Assembly (NCBI GenBank): GCA_003056165.1
Contig: LSNR01000016.1
Coordinates: 1-32,564, forward strand
Direction: 5' to 3'
DNA: 32,564 nucleotides
Source: Parcubacteria group bacterium M6-OD1-3
GTDB lineage: Bacteria; Patescibacteriota; Minisyncoccia; Moranbacterales; UBA9337
Part shown: piece after piece, positions 7,713-13,752 of the stretch
Numbering within the stretch: position 1 is the stretch's first letter
How the letters are laid out: each line of letters opens with the position of its first letter
Program-made: the position numbers and the translations under genes
Notes under the pieces: model-generated
The model's database searches: none
Seen by the model: only the letters and a program-made list of their open reading frames with translations
What the model was told of the DNA's origin: nothing

Positions 7713-9023
7713 TTAACAGTTATCCTCTTTTAATTCTATATCTGCACCAATAGATCGGAGTCGTTCTTCAAGATTTTCGTAACCGCGATTAATTGAATAA
7801 ACATCGCGCAAAATTGATTTTCCTGAAGCACCTAACATTGCCACTAAAATTATCGCTGCTGGACGAAGGGCCGGTGGTGATATTATTTTGGAATTTTTTA
7901 ATTTCGTCGGACCGACAATCTCCACTCTGTGCGGATCTACTAAATTTATTTTAGCCCCCAATTTATTTAATTCGGCAAAATAAACAGCTCTATTTTCATA
8001 AACCCAATCGTGAATGAGGGTTTTTCCTTTCGCCATTACTGCAATCGGCACAAAAAATGGAAGGTTGTCCATATTAATTCCGGGAAAAGGTAAGGCATGA
8101 ATTTTATCTTCCAACGCTTTTAGTTTTGACGGGTATATTTCCATATCAACCAATTTGGTTTTTCCATTTCGCGAAGTATACCTCCGAACAATTTCATATT
8201 TTTGACCCATCTTCTCCAACTTTAAGAGTTCCAATTCCAAAAATTCAATTGGGCATTTTTTAATTTTCAATCTGCTCTTAGTCACAATTGCCAATGAAAT
8301 AAAAAACATCGCCTCAATCGGGTCTTCACTGATTTCATAAGTGATATTTTTTTCGATATTTTCCACTCCGCGAACTTCCAATGTTGTGGTTCCTATTCCC
8401 TTTATTTTAACACCTAACTTTTCCAAGAAAAAACACAGGTCTTGCACCATATAGTTTGCAGTCGCCATTTTGATTACGGTTTTTTTGGAAACTTGTGAGG
8501 CAACCATTAGAGCTGTTTCAGTTACTGTATCTCCGGATTCGTAAAGAACAACTTCATTTGCCGGCTTAATATTTCTCGTGTCTATTTCAAATCCATCGTT
8601 TTTAGTTTTTATTTTTATACCAAATTTCTCAATGGCAAACAAATGCGGACGCACAGTTCGCTCTCCAAGTTTGCAACCACCAGCTTGCGGAATAAAATAT
8701 TTTTTCAGTCTTCCTGACAAAGCACCAATTAGCAAAATAACACTTCGCGTTTTTTGCGAGGCTTCTTTATTTATCTTCTTAAGATTTATTTTTTTCGGAG
8801 AAGCAATAATCAGTGTCTTACCGCTCCTTTCAATAGTTGCTCCAATACTTTCTAAAATTTCCACCCAACGATTCACCTCTTCAATCTGCGGGACATTTTT
8901 TAAAGTTGTTGTACCCTTGTTTATCATCGTCGCAGCCAAAAGCGCCACCGTAGCATTTTTAGAGCCATTAACTGAAATCTCCCCTTTCAATTTTTTTCCA
9001 CCTCGTATTTCAAAATATTGCAT
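7713..9023 (-). CDS. murA: UDP-N-acetylglucosamine 1-carboxyvinyltransferase MurA
   Basis: MurA transfers enolpyruvate from PEP to UDP-GlcNAc, the first committed step of peptidoglycan synthesis. The 436-aa product has the inside-out barrel repeats, NGSKNA with the conserved Lys22, and the catalytic loop QAGGCKLG with Cys117; the Cys implies a normal fosfomycin-type active site. The C-terminal GYENLEERL is the standard family ending. An insertion around residues 265-300 (YEIVRRYTSRNGKTKLVDME) makes it slightly longer than average. It heads the murA-mreB-glycosyltransferase run behind a promoter at 9058-9086. There is no clear Shine-Dalgarno. Confidence 0.95.
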   Translation of the reverse strand: MQYFEIRGGKKLKGEISVNGSKNATVALLAATMINKGTTTLKNVPQIEEVNRWVEILESIGATIERSGKTLIIASPKKINLKKINKEASQKTRSVILLIGALSGRLKKYFIPQAGGCKLGERTVRPHLFAIEKFGIKIKTKNDGFEIDTRNIKPANEVVLYESGDTVTETALMVASQVSKKTVIKMATANYMVQDLCFFLEKLGVKIKGIGTTTLEVRGVENIEKNITYEISEDPIEAMFFISLAIVTKSRLKIKKCPIEFLELELLKLEKMGQKYEIVRRYTSRNGKTKLVDMEIYPSKLKALEDKIHALPFPGINMDNLPFFVPIAVMAKGKTLIHDWVYENRAVYFAELNKLGAKINLVDPHRVEIVGPTKLKNSKIISPPALRPAAIILVAMLGASGKSILRDVYSINRGYENLEERLRSIGADIELKEDNC

Positions 9024-9057
9024 AATAAATTTTAAATTATCTTATTTCTCCATTACC

Positions 9058-9086
9058 AGTTTACTTCATTTAATCATCTTTTTCAA
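9058..9086 (-). promoter_or_regulatory. promoter of the murA-mreB run
   Basis: On the minus strand TTGAAA (9086-9081), a 17-base spacer, and TAAACT (9063-9058) lie 35 bases upstream of the murA start. It is back to back with the plus-strand promoter at 9091, with only four bases between the two -35 boxes, so polymerases at the two would compete. Confidence 0.6.
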
Positions 9087-9090
9087 GGTA

Positions 9091-9119
9091 TTGACAAAAT
9101 TGCTAAAATGTGCTAGTAT
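9091..9119 (+). promoter_or_regulatory. promoter of the 3D-domain gene
   Basis: A perfect TTGACA (9091-9096), a 17-base spacer and TAGTAT (9114-9119) preceded by TGC form an extended -10 promoter. It is the best sigma70 match in the window and gives a leader of about 120 bases. Confidence 0.75.
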
Positions 9120-9125
9120 CTTAGG

Positions 9126-9244
9126 TTAACTGATAATAGTATATTTATCAATTGACCACCTATTTTAGTAATAAAATAGGCGTAAGTCCACTAATATGGC
9201 TATTCAAAATGCGTTTTTGAATATTAATAATTGAAAAATATTAA
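9126..9244 (+). promoter_or_regulatory. structured 5' leader of the 3D-domain gene
   Basis: Two good hairpins lie in the predicted leader: CCTATTTTA/TAAAATAGG with a GTAA tetraloop, and ATTCAAAA/TTTTGAAT with loop TGCGT. Between them CCAC and TGG bases could form further pairing. I could not match it to a known riboswitch class. Regulation of a wall-active protein by a leader would not be surprising, but the function is unknown. Confidence 0.4.
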
Positions 9245-9796
9245 ATGCGTAAATTTAGTATGACAATAATATTGTTTGTAATTATATTAATTCCAAACAT
9301 AGTTTCAGCTAATCAATTTGTCGCTACTAAAACAAACATAGACACATTTGAAGTAAAAGAAAATATAATTTATATAAACAATAACCCTATTGCCTGTAAA
9401 ATAGATCCGGAAACAATTCAGTTTATCAATATTTATACGGAAGAAAGGGATTACTTGTTAACGAAACGATGGAGAGAAAAACAATCTTATCGTTGGAGCA
9501 AATTGTCTCCGAAAAAATTCACTATCAACGCTTCTGCCTATACGGCGTCCGCTGATGAATGTGGAAAAAGCGATGGAATTACCGCCAGTGGATTAAAGGT
9601 AAAAGAAAAAAGAACATTGGCTTGTCCATCCGTTTATCCTTTTGGAGCAAAAATTAAAATTGAAGGCTACGGAATTTATACTTGTGAAGATAGAGGTGGT
9701 GCCATTAAAGGAAACAAATTTGATATTTATATGAAAACCAAAACGGAAGCATTTGCTTTCGGAAGACGACACTTAACCGCCGAGATTATTTTATAA
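9245..9796 (+). CDS. secreted 3D-domain (double-psi beta-barrel) protein
   Basis: The 183-aa product has a signal peptide (positive start, hydrophobic residues 6-20, cleavage probably after VSA at residues 20-22). A spacer of about 75 residues follows, then a C-terminal 3D domain: ASAYTASADECGKSDGITASG, KRTLACPSVYPFGAKIKIEG, GIYTCEDRGGAIKGNKFDIY and FGRRHLTAEI. The Asp residues in SDG, EDRGG and FDIY correspond to the three conserved Asp of the domain, found in MltA-like and Rpf/YabE-like wall hydrolases. It probably cuts peptidoglycan glycan strands outside the membrane. Four Cys may form disulfides. It is divergent from murA and followed by a terminator. Confidence 0.88.
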   Translation: MRKFSMTIILFVIILIPNIVSANQFVATKTNIDTFEVKENIIYINNNPIACKIDPETIQFINIYTEERDYLLTKRWREKQSYRWSKLSPKKFTINASAYTASADECGKSDGITASGLKVKEKRTLACPSVYPFGAKIKIEGYGIYTCEDRGGAIKGNKFDIYMKTKTEAFAFGRRHLTAEIIL

Positions 9797-9828
9797 CTCG
9801 ACGCAATAATATCAAATCCTAAATTTCC

Positions 9829-9862
9829 CAAAACCCCGACTAAAAATCGGGGTTTTGTTTTT
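9829..9862 (+). terminator. terminator after the 3D-domain gene
   Basis: The 11-bp stem CAAAACCCCGA/TCGGGGTTTTG with loop CTAAAAA is followed by a T-run. It is AT-flanked on both sides and may also stop transcription coming from the tRNA-Leu side on the minus strand. Confidence 0.85.
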
Positions 9863-9960
9863 GTATATTTTTAAGTTTGTCTTTGTGCCCGGGGCGGGAC
9901 TTCTCCTTACTCCGATGCGGAGCCTGGGCATTCGCGCCTGCTCATGCCCTTCAAGTCCCG
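9863..9960 (-). pseudogene. tRNA-Leu 3' fragment with 66-bp structured insertion
   Basis: The 40 bases at 9863-9902 repeat the 41 bases at 10003-10043, which are the 3' flank and last part of the intact tRNA-Leu, with one base length difference. In this copy the tRNA sequence stops after 16 bases. It is replaced by a unit whose ends form the inverted repeat CGGGACTT (9895-9902) and AAGTCCCG (9953-9960). Inside are two hairpins, CTCCG/CGGAG (9910-9922) and GGGCAT/ATGCCC (9926-9949). The right arm overlaps tRNA T-arm sequence. The GC content is far above the surroundings. From memory this unit looks like a dispersed Parcubacteria repeat; I cannot confirm it here. Confidence 0.7.
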
Positions 9961-10027
9961 TTACAATAACTTGAAGTTTTCTTTTTTTATTAAAATATTA
10001 ATGTATATTTTTTAAGTTTGTCTTTGT

Positions 10028-10110
10028 GCCCGGGGCGGGACTTGAACCCGCACGAATTTAACTTCACAGGATTTTAAGTCCTGCGTGTCTACCAATTCCA
10101 CCACCCGGGC
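10028..10110 (-). tRNA. tRNA-Leu (anticodon UAA)
   Basis: This is a complete 83-nt cloverleaf with acceptor stem GCCCGGG/CCCGGGC, a D-arm with TTGGTAG, anticodon stem CAGGA/TCCTG around CTTAAAA, and a long class II variable arm. The T-arm is GCGGG-TTCAAGT-CCCGC. Discriminator A is followed by CAA, so the CCA end is not encoded. It is flanked on both sides by damaged tRNA-Leu pieces. Confidence 0.95.
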
Positions 10111-10161
10111 AATCTATATAATATTGTAGGTACTTTATATGCTCAAGTGATAATTATGGTA

Positions 10162-10225
10162 CGCAGGACTTAAATCCTGGAACAAAGCTTAATCGCTTCA
10201 TTCCTACCAATTTCACCACCCGGGC
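10162..10225 (-). pseudogene. tRNA-Leu 5' fragment with hairpin and inverted anticodon arm
   Basis: On the minus strand the first 22 bases match tRNA-Leu up to the end of the D-loop, with one G to A change. Next comes a 24-base hairpin (GAATGAAGC/GCTTTGTTC, two G-T pairs, loop GATTAA), then CAGGATTTAAGTCCTGCG. That last piece is the reverse complement of the anticodon arm, with one T missing. The variable arm, T-arm and 3' acceptor are absent. It cannot be a working tRNA but would fold as a string of stems. Confidence 0.7.
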
Positions 10226-10250
10226 ATATGTATATTTTAATGTACTTTGA

Positions 10251-10320
10251 GGTCGCGCCCAGAATTGAACCGGGGTACACGGTTTTGCAGACCGTTGCGT
10301 AACCACTCCGCCACGCGACC
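10251..10320 (-). tRNA. tRNA-Cys (anticodon GCA)
   Basis: This is a complete 70-nt cloverleaf with acceptor GGTCGCG/CGCGACC, D-stem GCG/CGC, anticodon stem ACGGT/ACCGT around CTGCAAA, and T-arm CCCGG-TTCAATT-CTGGG. Discriminator T is as expected for cysteine tRNAs. No CCA is encoded. It is the only intact Cys tRNA in the window, and a disrupted 5' copy lies 30 bases upstream. Confidence 0.95.
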
Positions 10321-10349
10321 AAATAAACTAACTAAATTTTCAATAAGTT

Positions 10350-10419
10350 GGTTTTGCCTCCCTGCGGGAGATCACCCGAAGGGTGACAGACCTCTGCCTA
10401 ACCGCTCGGCCACGCGACC
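10350..10419 (-). pseudogene. tRNA-Cys 5' half with double-hairpin insertion in the anticodon loop
   Basis: The minus strand reads as a tRNA-Cys up to GGTCTG. A 29-base insertion follows (10386-10358) made of two hairpins, TCACCC/GGGTGA and CTCCC/GGGAG, and then the tRNA resumes with GCAAAACC before diverging. The T-arm and 3' acceptor are missing. The insertion falls in the anticodon loop between U33 and C35. The D-stem differs from the intact gene by a paired change (GCG/CGC to GCC/GGC), so this copy comes from a separate functional Cys tRNA and not from a recent local duplication. Confidence 0.75.
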
Positions 10420-10541
10420 ATTATTTTATTTGCATTCCAATAAAATAATACTATCAAAACAAACTGCAAAATGCAAATCATAAATCGTCACCTTTCCTTA
10501 TTATGACAAAATTATATATAGACACCCCCTATTTCAAAAAC

Positions 10542-10709
10542 TTATTTCTTTCGCCAATCTTTAATTAAAATACCTCCTCGCACTCTCTCTATACTAAGTT
10601 TTTGATGTTCACGCCAACCCAAATCATCAAGAAACTCTTTAGGTAAAATTATATACCTACTTCCCCGACCAGTCTTAGTCAATTTTCTTATTTCTTTTTC
10701 GTTTTTCAT
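10542..10709 (-). CDS. SpoVT/AbrB-type DNA-binding protein, 55 aa
   Basis: The product reads KLTKTGRGSRYIILPKEFL, then DLGWREHQKLSIER and GGILIKDW. This is the looped-hinge strand-turn layout of AbrB/MazE domains with the conserved GW-x4-QKL step, which is common in small CPR regulators. The length is that of one domain and nothing else. There is no Shine-Dalgarno. The gene starts 25 bases after a 22-bp palindrome that overlaps the predicted transcription start, so autorepression is a reasonable inference. No toxin partner gene is adjacent. A second, broken copy with nearly the same first ten residues lies at 14501-14557 beside another copy of the palindrome. Confidence 0.8.
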   Translation of the reverse strand: MKNEKEIRKLTKTGRGSRYIILPKEFLDDLGWREHQKLSIERVRGGILIKDWRKK

Positions 10710-10724
10710 ATTTTTCTAATTTTT

Positions 10725-10830
10725 TAAACTTTAGTAACGTACCATGGTACGTTACCATTATTATACACCACCTCTGCCAAATTTAAAAACAACCTTTCTA
10801 AAAAGGTTGTTTTTAAATTAGCTCCCTCTA
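10725..10830 (-). repeat. repeat copy A: operator-like palindrome, promoter and hairpin
   Basis: This is one of three copies of a unit of about 105 bp (others at 13194 and 14573). It contains a 22-bp perfect palindrome of GTAACGTAC half-sites around CATG (10734-10755). It also has TATAAT on the minus strand (10765-10760), a weak -35 TTTAAA 16 bases further up, and a 16-bp perfect stem with loop CTAA (10782-10817) that can terminate in either direction. On the minus strand the promoter fires across the palindrome into the AbrB gene. Confidence 0.75.
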
Positions 10831-10914
10831 TTAAATAGAATTAAAACTATTGATTGGAAAAATGTTACTAAATCATTAAAGGAAATCAGATTTATATTAG
10901 CTTATAAAAATAGA
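10831..10914. other. intergenic AT-rich stretch with no gene called
   Basis: No complete gene is visible between repeat copy A and the terminator at 10915. The plus strand has a short open stretch that translates in a protein-like way (IDWKNVTKSLKEIRFILAY) but it has no start codon or ribosome site, and it may be a gene remnant. Confidence 0.35.
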
Positions 10915-10949
10915 AAACCCACCGAAGTAGATTTTCTACTGGTGGGTTT
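10915..10949 (-). terminator. terminator of the 124-aa gene
   Basis: On the minus strand AAACCCACC/GGTGGGTTT encloses a second stem AGTAGA/TCTACT and is followed by TTCTATTTTT. It lies about 28 bases past the stop codon of the gene at 10978. Confidence 0.8.
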
Positions 10950-10977
10950 AATTATGTTCGTTCAGCTGAGCCATGAA

Positions 10978-11352
10978 CTACGCCTCATTAGATGGCGGTG
11001 TGTACCGACAAGAGTAGTATTCCACGGAAAATGATGGCCTTAACCTCTCGATTTCCCTAATTGCTTGTGCTTCATCATAAAATTTTCCAGCTCTTTGTTT
11101 CAACACAATATCAGCCACTTCTCCATCCTTAGCAAGATTTCTTGCTTCTTCGGTAAGCTCAACAATTACCTCAGCGGTCGGATCAATGTATTTTTCAATT
11201 GCACCATCTTCCTGTTTCTCATAAACAGTAATAATGGCATCCGACAGCTCAATGGCAATTCCAAAATCGAGAATTGGTAAAATATAACTCATAAAGAATT
11301 TCTCAATTTTACTATTCTCTTTAGAACTTCCACCTTTCAAAATAACCTTCAT
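10978..11352 (-). CDS. hypothetical protein, 124 aa
   Basis: I do not recognise this protein. The start at 11352 is set by GGAGG seven bases upstream; the frame is open for 14 more codons with no ribosome site. The product is acidic with predicted strands and helices (EVIVELTEEARNLAKDGEVADIV), an ending CRYTPPSNEA, and no signal peptide or membrane helix. It has its own terminator and a tRNA-Asn copy upstream. The GGAGG-type start sets it apart from the zinc-ribbon genes nearby and is shared with the genes at 310 and 2006. Confidence 0.65.
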   Translation of the reverse strand: MKVILKGGSSKENSKIEKFFMSYILPILDFGIAIELSDAIITVYEKQEDGAIEKYIDPTAEVIVELTEEARNLAKDGEVADIVLKQRAGKFYDEAQAIREIERLRPSFSVEYYSCRYTPPSNEA

Positions 11353-11497
11353 TGTATTTCCTCCGTATGTTTTTTGGTAATCTATATAACTCAAAATGAG
11401 TATTTGTAAAAAAGCAATAACACTTAAGTATACCGAAAAATCAACATTTTGTCAATCAGTTCGAATATGCCGAAATTTCCGATTTAGGGTAAAAGAA

Positions 11498-11521
11498 AAA
11501 ATCCCCATTTAAGGGGATTTT
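11498..11521 (-). terminator. terminator of tRNA-Asn copy 1
   Basis: A perfect 9-bp stem AAAATCCCC/GGGGATTTT with loop TTAAAT on the minus strand is followed by TTCTTTT. It starts seven bases after the tRNA 3' end. Confidence 0.85.
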
Positions 11522-11527
11522 TAGTTG

Positions 11528-11612
11528 CTCCGCGAGTAGGATTCGAACCTGCGACCAATTGATTAACAGTCAACTGCTCTACCTCCGCCAGCTGGCGGAG
11601 AGCTATCGCGGA
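11528..11612 (-). tRNA. tRNA-Asn (GUU) copy 1, with palindrome in the D-loop
   Basis: The 85-nt sequence has the acceptor TCCGCGA/TCGCGGA, anticodon arm GTTGA-CTGTTAA-TCAAT and T-loop of the intact gene at 16361. In the D-loop the three bases AGT are replaced by the 16-base palindrome TCCGCCAGCTGGCGGA (11584-11599). The T-stem carries one C-A mismatch (GCAGG/CCTAC) where the intact copy has GTAGG. The rest could still fold as a cloverleaf with an extra stem growing from the D-loop. Whether it is aminoacylated is unknown. It keeps the upstream TATAAAACAT and its own terminator, so it is probably transcribed. Confidence 0.75.
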
Positions 11613-11633
11613 ATGTTTTATAATGTTAACTAA

Positions 11634-11648
11634 CTAGGACGGTCCTAG
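11634..11648. repeat. CTAGGACGGTCCTAG palindrome, copy 1
   Basis: Seven-base perfect arms flank one central base. It lies 22 bases upstream of tRNA-Asn copy 1. Two tandem copies of the same 15-mer lie downstream of the intact tRNA-Asn at 16267 and 16299. The flank ATAAACGA is also shared. Confidence 0.7.
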
Positions 11649-11713
11649 AATTTATTCAATAAACGACCAGATAAGTATTGAGAATTTCTAAATAAAATCC
11701 TTATTATTTTCAT

Positions 11714-11956
11714 TTATGGTATCAATTTAGCAAGCCATTTTTTAAATTTTCCGCTAAAACTGTCTGCTGTATAAATCCAATTTTTACGATCTTCTACATT
11801 GACTATTTTTTTGCAATTCGGACATTTTCTGGTTGACTGAAAAGGTTCGGAACTGAAATCAGGCGAATCATTAAAAGTGTTGAAACTTAAAATATTTGTA
11901 CTTTCAAATTTGTTCTTGCAAGTTGGGCAAGTTATAGTTATACTTTTTATCATCAT
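11714..11956 (-). CDS. small zinc-ribbon protein, 80 aa
   Basis: Two CxxC knuckles (CPTCKNKF and CPNCKKIV) about 35 residues apart form a probable zinc ribbon, followed by a short basic tail with aromatic residues (KKWLAKLIP). There is no membrane helix. A start codon pair ATG-ATG follows AAAGGA at a slightly long spacing. It is the last gene of a four-gene minus-strand run, four bases after the previous stop. The role is unknown; the shared ribbon suggests related partners for the four proteins. Confidence 0.7.
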   Translation of the reverse strand: MMIKSITITCPTCKNKFESTNILSFNTFNDSPDFSSEPFQSTRKCPNCKKIVNVEDRKNWIYTADSFSGKFKKWLAKLIP

Positions 11957-11960
11957 AAAT

Positions 11961-12251
11961 TTAAATTCCTTTATTATGGAGACATTTTTTATAGCTATAA
12001 TCGTAATTTTGTTCCCAGTCTTCAGACTCTCTTATGGCGTCTTTACTGCATTGCTTCTTAATTTGAATTGGCCTTAGCTCATACCAATGAAACAGAAATG
12101 ATAGAATAATAATTATAAACAAGATGACTAAAACTTTTTTACTTTTTAAACTTTCTGTTTTTCTCTTTTCATCTTTCAAAGTTTTGTTCCCACAAAACTC
12201 ACAAAATTTACTATCGTCGTCTATTTCTTTTTTACATTTTTTACAAATCAT
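11961..12251 (-). CDS. zinc-ribbon membrane protein, 96 aa
   Basis: An N-terminal zinc ribbon (MICKKCKKEI, FCEFCGNK; four Cys in CxxC pairs) is followed by a charged linker and one transmembrane helix (residues about 39-54, VLVILFIIIILSFLF). A C-terminal domain of about 40 residues holds two more Cys. The ribbon should face the cytoplasm. It lies in the same run as the DUF805 protein upstream. Function is unknown. Confidence 0.7.
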   Translation of the reverse strand: MICKKCKKEIDDDSKFCEFCGNKTLKDEKRKTESLKSKKVLVILFIIIILSFLFHWYELRPIQIKKQCSKDAIRESEDWEQNYDYSYKKCLHNKGI

Positions 12252-12276
12252 AATTTTATTTTTACAAAATAAATTT

Positions 12277-12795
12277 TTAAATAAATAATGGTGCTAATAA
12301 AAATAATATAGACAATATCAAAAAAATAATCAGCACGAAAAACATTATTATTTTCATCTTTTTAGTAGTTTGAAGAATATCGCCATATTTATTTATGTGG
12401 TCATCTCCTTTTTTGAAAAGCAAATATAATCCAACCACATAAGAGAGAAGTGATAAATCGCTTATAAGTCCTAAAATATGAATAGGAATAGCATAGTAAC
12501 CAGAAAAACCCATATCACGTAACCTTTTTGCCGTTATTGGGATAAACACAAACAACGCAAAGTTGAATATTGTAAGCACAGCCTCCATTCCAAAAATCTC
12601 TTTCATAATTCCAAAAGGAATTGAAAAAATAACTGAAAATAATATTATATAAAAAAAATAGCGAAGTCTCCCTATTCTTCCGCTAAAAATAAAATCAAAT
12701 AGTCTTTTCGTTATTTTATTTTTATTTATTGACTGACATTTAAAACACAGGTTGTTAGTGCCTTCAGTTTTTTCCCCGCATTTTTTGCAATACAT
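12277..12795 (-). CDS. zinc ribbon plus DUF805 membrane protein, 172 aa
   Basis: Residues 1-25 form a zinc ribbon (MYCKKCGEK, LCFKCQ). From residue 35 the DUF805 pattern follows: FSGRIGRLRYFFYIILF, then AKRLRDMGFSGYYAI, then KKGDDHINKYGD. Four hydrophobic segments are visible, the last near the C-terminus. DUF805 proteins are inner-membrane proteins of unknown function, often fused to a zinc ribbon as here. It lies 12 bases downstream of the 63-aa ribbon protein and has no Shine-Dalgarno. Confidence 0.85.
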   Translation of the reverse strand: MYCKKCGEKTEGTNNLCFKCQSINKNKITKRLFDFIFSGRIGRLRYFFYIILFSVIFSIPFGIMKEIFGMEAVLTIFNFALFVFIPITAKRLRDMGFSGYYAIPIHILGLISDLSLLSYVVGLYLLFKKGDDHINKYGDILQTTKKMKIIMFFVLIIFLILSILFLLAPLFI

Positions 12796-12806
12796 ATTTT
12801 TTATAT

Positions 12807-12998
12807 TTAATTATTAACAAGCTTAGATTGACATTTTGGACATTCATAATCTTTCAGTGACTCAATTGGGTTTCCATCATCATCAATATTTATTATTCTA
12901 TTTTCAAGGTAGAATTCACCTCGTTCTCCACACTTTTCACATTCATATTTAAGAACTTTACTAGTATTAAGCTTACTAATATTAGCTGGTTTAATCAT
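12807..12998 (-). CDS. zinc-ribbon protein, 63 aa
   Basis: It has two CxxC pairs (YECEKCGERGEF and YECPKCQSK) separated by about 30 residues including IDDDGNPIE, a single rubredoxin-like zinc ribbon. It is the first gene of the four-gene run. Its ATG lies 11 bases downstream of a hairpin and T-run (13010-13028), with no ribosome site between. A transcript from the promoter in repeat copy B would have to read through that structure. Confidence 0.7.
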   Translation of the reverse strand: MIKPANISKLNTSKVLKYECEKCGERGEFYLENRIINIDDDGNPIESLKDYECPKCQSKLVNN

Positions 12999-13009
12999 AA
13001 AACAAAAAA

Positions 13010-13193
13010 CGACTTAATTATTAAGTCGCCGAGAAGTTTTTACTTAAAAAACAACTCAGCGGATATTACATTCAAAAAAGCATCAAAATGCTCCAATCAC
13101 GTGTGCCGAATCGCCCACTGAAAATTACGGCTAAAGCTAATTCATGAATTACTTTGGTATATGTTTAAATGTGATACCACTCAAACAATAGCA
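13010..13193 (-). promoter_or_regulatory. hairpin-rich leader of the zinc-ribbon operon
   Basis: Reading the minus strand from promoter copy B towards the operon, there is first AGCAT/ATGCT with loop TTTG and a following run of six T (13092-13074). Next comes a long stem CGCTGAG/CTCGGCG with an inner GTTTTT/AAAAAC stem (13061-13027). Last is CGACTTAAT/ATTAAGTCG followed by TTTTTT (13028-13004). Two of the three look like terminators and the last ends just before the first gene. The arrangement looks like attenuation. A nine-codon ORF (MLLFEWYHI) starts at 13194 without a ribosome site. Confidence 0.5.
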
Positions 13194-13298
13194 TAAACTT
13201 TAGTAACGTACCATGGTACGTTACCATTATTATACACCACCTCTGCCAAATTAAAAACAACCTTTCTGGAAAGGTGGTTTTTAAATTAGCTCCCTCTA
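13194..13298 (-). repeat. repeat copy B: operator-like palindrome, promoter and hairpin
   Basis: This copy is nearly identical to copy A: the 22-bp GTAACGTAC palindrome at 13203-13224, minus-strand TATAAT just upstream of it, and a stem close to 13 bp at 13250-13283. Here no AbrB gene follows; the promoter points into the leader and zinc-ribbon operon. The ends TAAACTTTAG and GCTCCCTCTA match copy A exactly, which marks the likely unit boundaries. Confidence 0.75.
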
Positions 13299-13370
13299 AA
13301 AGTATCTCATTTGCTATGTAAAGAAAAGTAAAGTATAGTATAATTACTATAAATATTAATTTAACTACTT

Positions 13371-13748
13371 ATGAAAGAAAAACTAATTTTATCAATTACA
13401 ATTTTATTAGCAAGTGTTATCTTAGGAGGTTTTTATTATACAACGCAAATAAACAAACAAAAATCTATTGAAAAACAGCAACAAATAAAAATTGAGATTG
13501 CAAAACAAGTACTGGAGAAAGAAGAGCGGGGAATAAAGAAAGAGGAAGATGAAAAAAGAAAAAGAGAAGTACTGTATAATTTTTGTATTAAAGATGCAGA
13601 GAATAATTATTGGAATTACATGGAACTAAATGGTACTGGGAAAAGAGATAATAAAAAAGGAATTAATGCATATCAGTATATTTGGGACATAGCAGACAAA
13701 AGAAAGCAACAGGAGATTGAAAATTGTTTTAATCAATATAAAAAATAA
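13371..13748 (+). CDS. membrane-anchored coiled-coil protein, 125 aa
   Basis: One N-terminal membrane helix (residues 5-25) is followed by a highly charged helix of about 45 residues (KQQQIKIEIAKQVLEKEER and onwards) and a C-terminal part with two Cys and aromatic residues (NYWNYMEL, YQYIWDIADKRKQ). I do not recognise it. TATAAT at 13339-13344 gives a leader of about 20 bases; there is no Shine-Dalgarno. It is the first of three tightly spaced plus-strand genes lying between repeat copies B and C. Confidence 0.65.
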   Translation: MKEKLILSITILLASVILGGFYYTTQINKQKSIEKQQQIKIEIAKQVLEKEERGIKKEEDEKRKREVLYNFCIKDAENNYWNYMELNGTGKRDNKKGINAYQYIWDIADKRKQQEIENCFNQYKK

Positions 13749-13752
13749 TTTT

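Noticed and set aside
8578-9129. Open frame of 183 codons on the plus strand
   Set aside because: It is antisense to murA, has no ribosome site, and reads through the murA promoter. It is a shadow of the murA code.
9126-9244. Known riboswitch ahead of the 3D-domain gene
   Set aside because: I looked for features of c-di-GMP, c-di-AMP, purine, preQ1 and cobalamin classes and saw none. It is kept only as an unidentified leader.
10387-10419. Split tRNA-Cys gene whose 3' half lies elsewhere
   Set aside because: No 3' half with matching acceptor is found apart from the intact gene, and the anticodon-stem partner bases after the insertion do not pair. A fragment is the simpler reading, though it cannot be excluded for the whole genome.
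10247-10483. Open frame of 78 codons on the plus strand
   Set aside because: It runs antisense through tRNA-Cys and its broken copy, which explains the sequence fully.
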